Origin: Chloroflexota bacterium
GTDB lineage: Bacteria; Chloroflexota; Ktedonobacteria; Ktedonobacterales; JACDGC01
Reading direction: 5' to 3'
Length of the DNA: 14,941 nt
Assembly: GCA_021812265.1 (NCBI GenBank)
Contig: JAKAOI010000013.1
Coordinates: 1 to 14,941 of the forward strand
Shown: piece after piece, positions 12,592-14,941 of the stretch
Layout of the letters: each line of letters starts with the position of its first letter
Position numbering within the stretch: position 1 is the first letter of the stretch
The notes under the pieces: model-generated
Told to the model about the DNA's origin: nothing
Database searches by the model: none
The model's input: the letters and a program-made list of their open reading frames with translations, nothing else
Translations under genes and position numbers: made by a program

Positions 12592-14941
12592 CTATTTCGG
12601 CAAGCCGTTAGGGCGAACAGGCGTCAGCGCTGATATTTTATTTAACAGCTCTTCATCTTGATAGGGTTTAATGATATATTCACTGGCCCCCATCTGCAAT
12701 GCGTGTTCCGAATGTTTTGGCGCAGAACGCGATGTAAGCATAATAATCGGCACATTTTCAAATTGTTTTTGCTTACGCAGCAGTGTCATAAACGCAAAGC
12801 CATCCATTCGCGGCATCTCAATATCCAGCAAAATTGCCGCTGGTGTGCGCTGCGCCACAGCCTCTAAAGCTTCTTGCCCGTCGCGAGCCTGCTGCGTTTC
12901 CCAACCCACCGAAGAAAGTGTCGCGCAAACTGCGCGGCGAACACTCGGGCTGTCATCTACCACCAAAATATATGGCAACATATGCGCCGATGGGTTGCGA
13001 TACGGTGTAGTTAAATTTTTAGGAGTTTGAATACGGTCATTCGATCCAAAACGATCATCTCGCGCCGCCTGCATATCCGGCACAACTACCGCCGCAGGCT
13101 CTTTGCCGGCAGGATGTTTCAGCATAGAAATCACATCAATTATCAGCGCAACTTGGCCCGTTCCTAACGTTGTTGCGCCAAGAATGTGCGGCACATATTT
13201 TAGGTGCGGCCCTAAATCTTTTGACACAATTTCTCGGTGCCCCATTTCGGCGTCTACTATCAGCGCTTTGCTCACCCCATCCATATGGATAAATATCGCC
13301 AGCATATCCCCGGTAATTTTTGCGGGATGCAGCCCCACATAAGACGCCATTTGCGCCGCCGCGCATGCGGGCACACTACTACCTGCTTTCGGCGCGTCCG
13401 GAGCCAGCTCTGTGCCTCCCTCGAACCGATAACACTTATCAATTCGCTGCAATGCTTTAATCGTTTGCGCCGGCAGAGCATACATCTGCCCAGACACCAT
13501 TACCATCAATACTTTTTTCAATTGAATGCTGGTCGGAATGCGCAAGGTAAACGCTGTGCCTTCACCCGGCGCAGATTCTACCTCTACCGTCCCGTGCAGT
13601 TTAGTAACCGCATCATGTACAACATCCAACCCAATGCCTCTGCCGCCTTCCTCTGTCACCGATTCCGAAGTGCTAAAGCCCGGCGAAAAAATAAGCCGAA
13701 TAATTTCTTGCGATGACAGTTCCGTATCTGCGGAAATTAATCCGCGCGCAGAAGCTGCCGCCTTTATTGCTTGCACATCTAACCCTTGGCCGTCGTCGGA
13801 AACACTAATTATCAGATTATTGCCCTCATTGCTAAAGCGGACTACAATGGTTCCGGAAGAATCTTTCCCTGCGGCAATACGCTCTTCGGGTGTTTTTATT
13901 CCATGATATGCGGCATTGCGCACCAAGTGAATAAGCGGTCCGGATACATCTTCAAATATTTTGCGATCAACTTTTACCGATGCGCCTTCAAAAACAATAT
14001 TCACATCCTTGCCATATTTTTGCGCAACCGTATGGCTTGCGCCAACCAGCCGGTGTTCCAGCATAGAAAACGGAACCAAACGTGTTTTAATCAGCGCGTC
14101 TTGAAAATTAGCGCTCAACTGATTTTCGCGTTTCAGGGTAGACGCTATTTCTTTACGTGATTCTGAAATTTGATCGATAATGGTGTGAATATCCATAGCG
14201 CCTTCGCTGAGCGAACGAATCTTTGGATAGAGTTCATCATATCGCTCTAAATGAAGCTCTGAAGTATCTTGCTGCCGTTGATTGGGGTAGACGAAAGGTA
14301 ACGTTTTCGGAGCAGCTTGATTAAATCCAAAGGGAGTATGCGATATAGCGTCATAATTTCGTTCAATATCAGCGGCAGTTTCATAAATTTTATCACTGGC
14401 GGTAACCACTTCATCCACATGCCGCTCCAGTCGGCTCAGTGAATCGCCCACCGAGTTGCGATTCACCAGCAGATCGCTGAACATATTGGTTAACTCATCT
14501 ATTCTGCTTAGCGGCAGGCGGACAATAAGATCAGAATCTTTCAGATCTTCTCCGCCTTGTTCTTCATCTTGCGGAGAAAGATACGCGGCGGCGTCCAATT
14601 TTACAATAGTTCTTTCAGATGCCGCGCTGCGCTGCGCCGGCGCGCCAAAAAGCTGGTTATAGCGCTGATGAAACGCTTGCGCTATTTCACTGCTATTGCC
14701 TAAATCAGTTTTTTCACCGAGAGCAATAGCTTCTAAAGCTTGCAAAGTATCCAGCATCAGTGTTATTATTGCCGGTGTCATTGTCATAGTGTGGTCGCTC
14801 AGCGCAACCAATAAATCTTCAAAACTATGCGCAAGGTCGGCTAAATCTGAAACACCAACTACCGCAGCGGCTCCTTTCAGTGTGTGGGCTGCTCTGCGAA
14901 CAGATATGAGAGCTTCTTCATTTGCCGGATTTTTAGATCGG
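12592..14941 (-). CDS. CheA-type hybrid histidine kinase with Hpt and receiver domains (5' partial)
   Basis: The frame runs off the window edge; 782 residues are visible. In order: an Hpt domain with phosphorylatable H19 in RRAAHTLKGAAAVVG; a linker; a dimerisation-like region (about 140-290) with SRIDELTNMFSDLLVNRNSV; a CheA-type ATPase (about 290-470) with N box LVRNAAYHGI, G1 box DDGQGLD and the F/G2 region FSPGFSTSESVTEEGGRGIG; a CheW-like domain (about 475-610), which should couple it to receptors; and a C-terminal receiver (about 655-775) with D662/D663, phosphoacceptor D706 (LLDIEMPRMDG) and K758. Canonical CheA has Asp before the N-box His; here it is Tyr, and substitution at this site is seen in the ChpA/PilL branch. 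Such kinases usually control type IV pili or twitching motility. No partner genes are visible. Confidence 0.93.
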   Translation of the reverse strand, partial: RSKNPANEEALISVRRAAHTLKGAAAVVGVSDLADLAHSFEDLLVALSDHTMTMTPAIITLMLDTLQALEAIALGEKTDLGNSSEIAQAFHQRYNQLFGAPAQRSAASERTIVKLDAAAYLSPQDEEQGGEDLKDSDLIVRLPLSRIDELTNMFSDLLVNRNSVGDSLSRLERHVDEVVTASDKIYETAADIERNYDAISHTPFGFNQAAPKTLPFVYPNQRQQDTSELHLERYDELYPKIRSLSEGAMDIHTIIDQISESRKEIASTLKRENQLSANFQDALIKTRLVPFSMLEHRLVGASHTVAQKYGKDVNIVFEGASVKVDRKIFEDVSGPLIHLVRNAAYHGIKTPEERIAAGKDSSGTIVVRFSNEGNNLIISVSDDGQGLDVQAIKAAASARGLISADTELSSQEIIRLIFSPGFSTSESVTEEGGRGIGLDVVHDAVTKLHGTVEVESAPGEGTAFTLRIPTSIQLKKVLMVMVSGQMYALPAQTIKALQRIDKCYRFEGGTELAPDAPKAGSSVPACAAAQMASYVGLHPAKITGDMLAIFIHMDGVSKALIVDAEMGHREIVSKDLGPHLKYVPHILGATTLGTGQVALIIDVISMLKHPAGKEPAAVVVPDMQAARDDRFGSNDRIQTPKNLTTPYRNPSAHMLPYILVVDDSPSVRRAVCATLSSVGWETQQARDGQEALEAVAQRTPAAILLDIEMPRMDGFAFMTLLRKQKQFENVPIIMLTSRSAPKHSEHALQMGASEYIIKPYQDEELLNKISALTPVRPNGLPK

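Noticed and set aside
13237..13716. Plus-strand 159-residue open frame
   Set aside because: Antisense to the CheA-like kinase; composition rich in Arg, His and Cys is typical of a shadow frame.
1..14941. CRISPR array, tRNA, rRNA, insertion sequence or attachment site
   Set aside because: Read for regularly spaced repeats, cloverleaf-like segments, transposase motifs and terminal inverted repeats; none was seen.

Overview
The window holds a reordered bacterial 'alpha' ribosomal operon on the minus strand, running adk - map - infA - rpmJ - rpsM - rpsK - rpsD - rpoA - rplQ - truA - rplM - rpsI from about 9.8 kb down to 2.0 kb. It ends in a strong intrinsic terminator. The direct run rplQ-truA-rplM-rpsI, the zinc-type S4 and zinc-type L36, and a Chp/Pil-like CheA hybrid kinase suggest a free-living bacterium, most likely in or near Chloroflexota. 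GC content is moderate. The phylum is an inference from gene order and protein style, not a measured placement.

Layout by coordinate. 2-217 (+): the tail of an unrecognised gene. 240-1643 (-): an MFS transporter of CynX/NimT style, convergent with that gene. 1644-2007: a spacer with a hairpin element and the ribosomal operon terminator. 2008-9794 (-): the translation and transcription gene cluster. 9795-10112: the adk promoter region and a highly structured leader. 10113-12419 (-): an MMPL/RND transporter. 12592-14941 (-): a CheA-type kinase with an Hpt domain and a receiver domain, cut by the window edge. Apart from the 5' fragment, every gene is on the minus strand.

The genes from rpsD to rpsI are packed tightly: rplM starts inside truA, and the rplM-rpsI gap is 3 nt. 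The upstream half is unusually loose. The map-infA gap is 583 nt, infA-rpmJ 268 nt and rpsK-rpsD 209 nt. These gaps carry promoter-like sequences and hairpins, which suggests the cluster is split into several separately controlled units: adk-map, infA, rpmJ-rpsM-rpsK, and rpsD to rpsI.

The most distinctive observations are an L17 nearly twice normal length with a central insertion, an adk leader with repeated hairpin plus U7 units behind overlapping promoters, a perfect 12-bp hairpin between adk and map, and a shared 13-nt motif with a hairpin directly upstream of both infA and rpmJ. I found no mobile element, CRISPR array, rRNA or tRNA gene.
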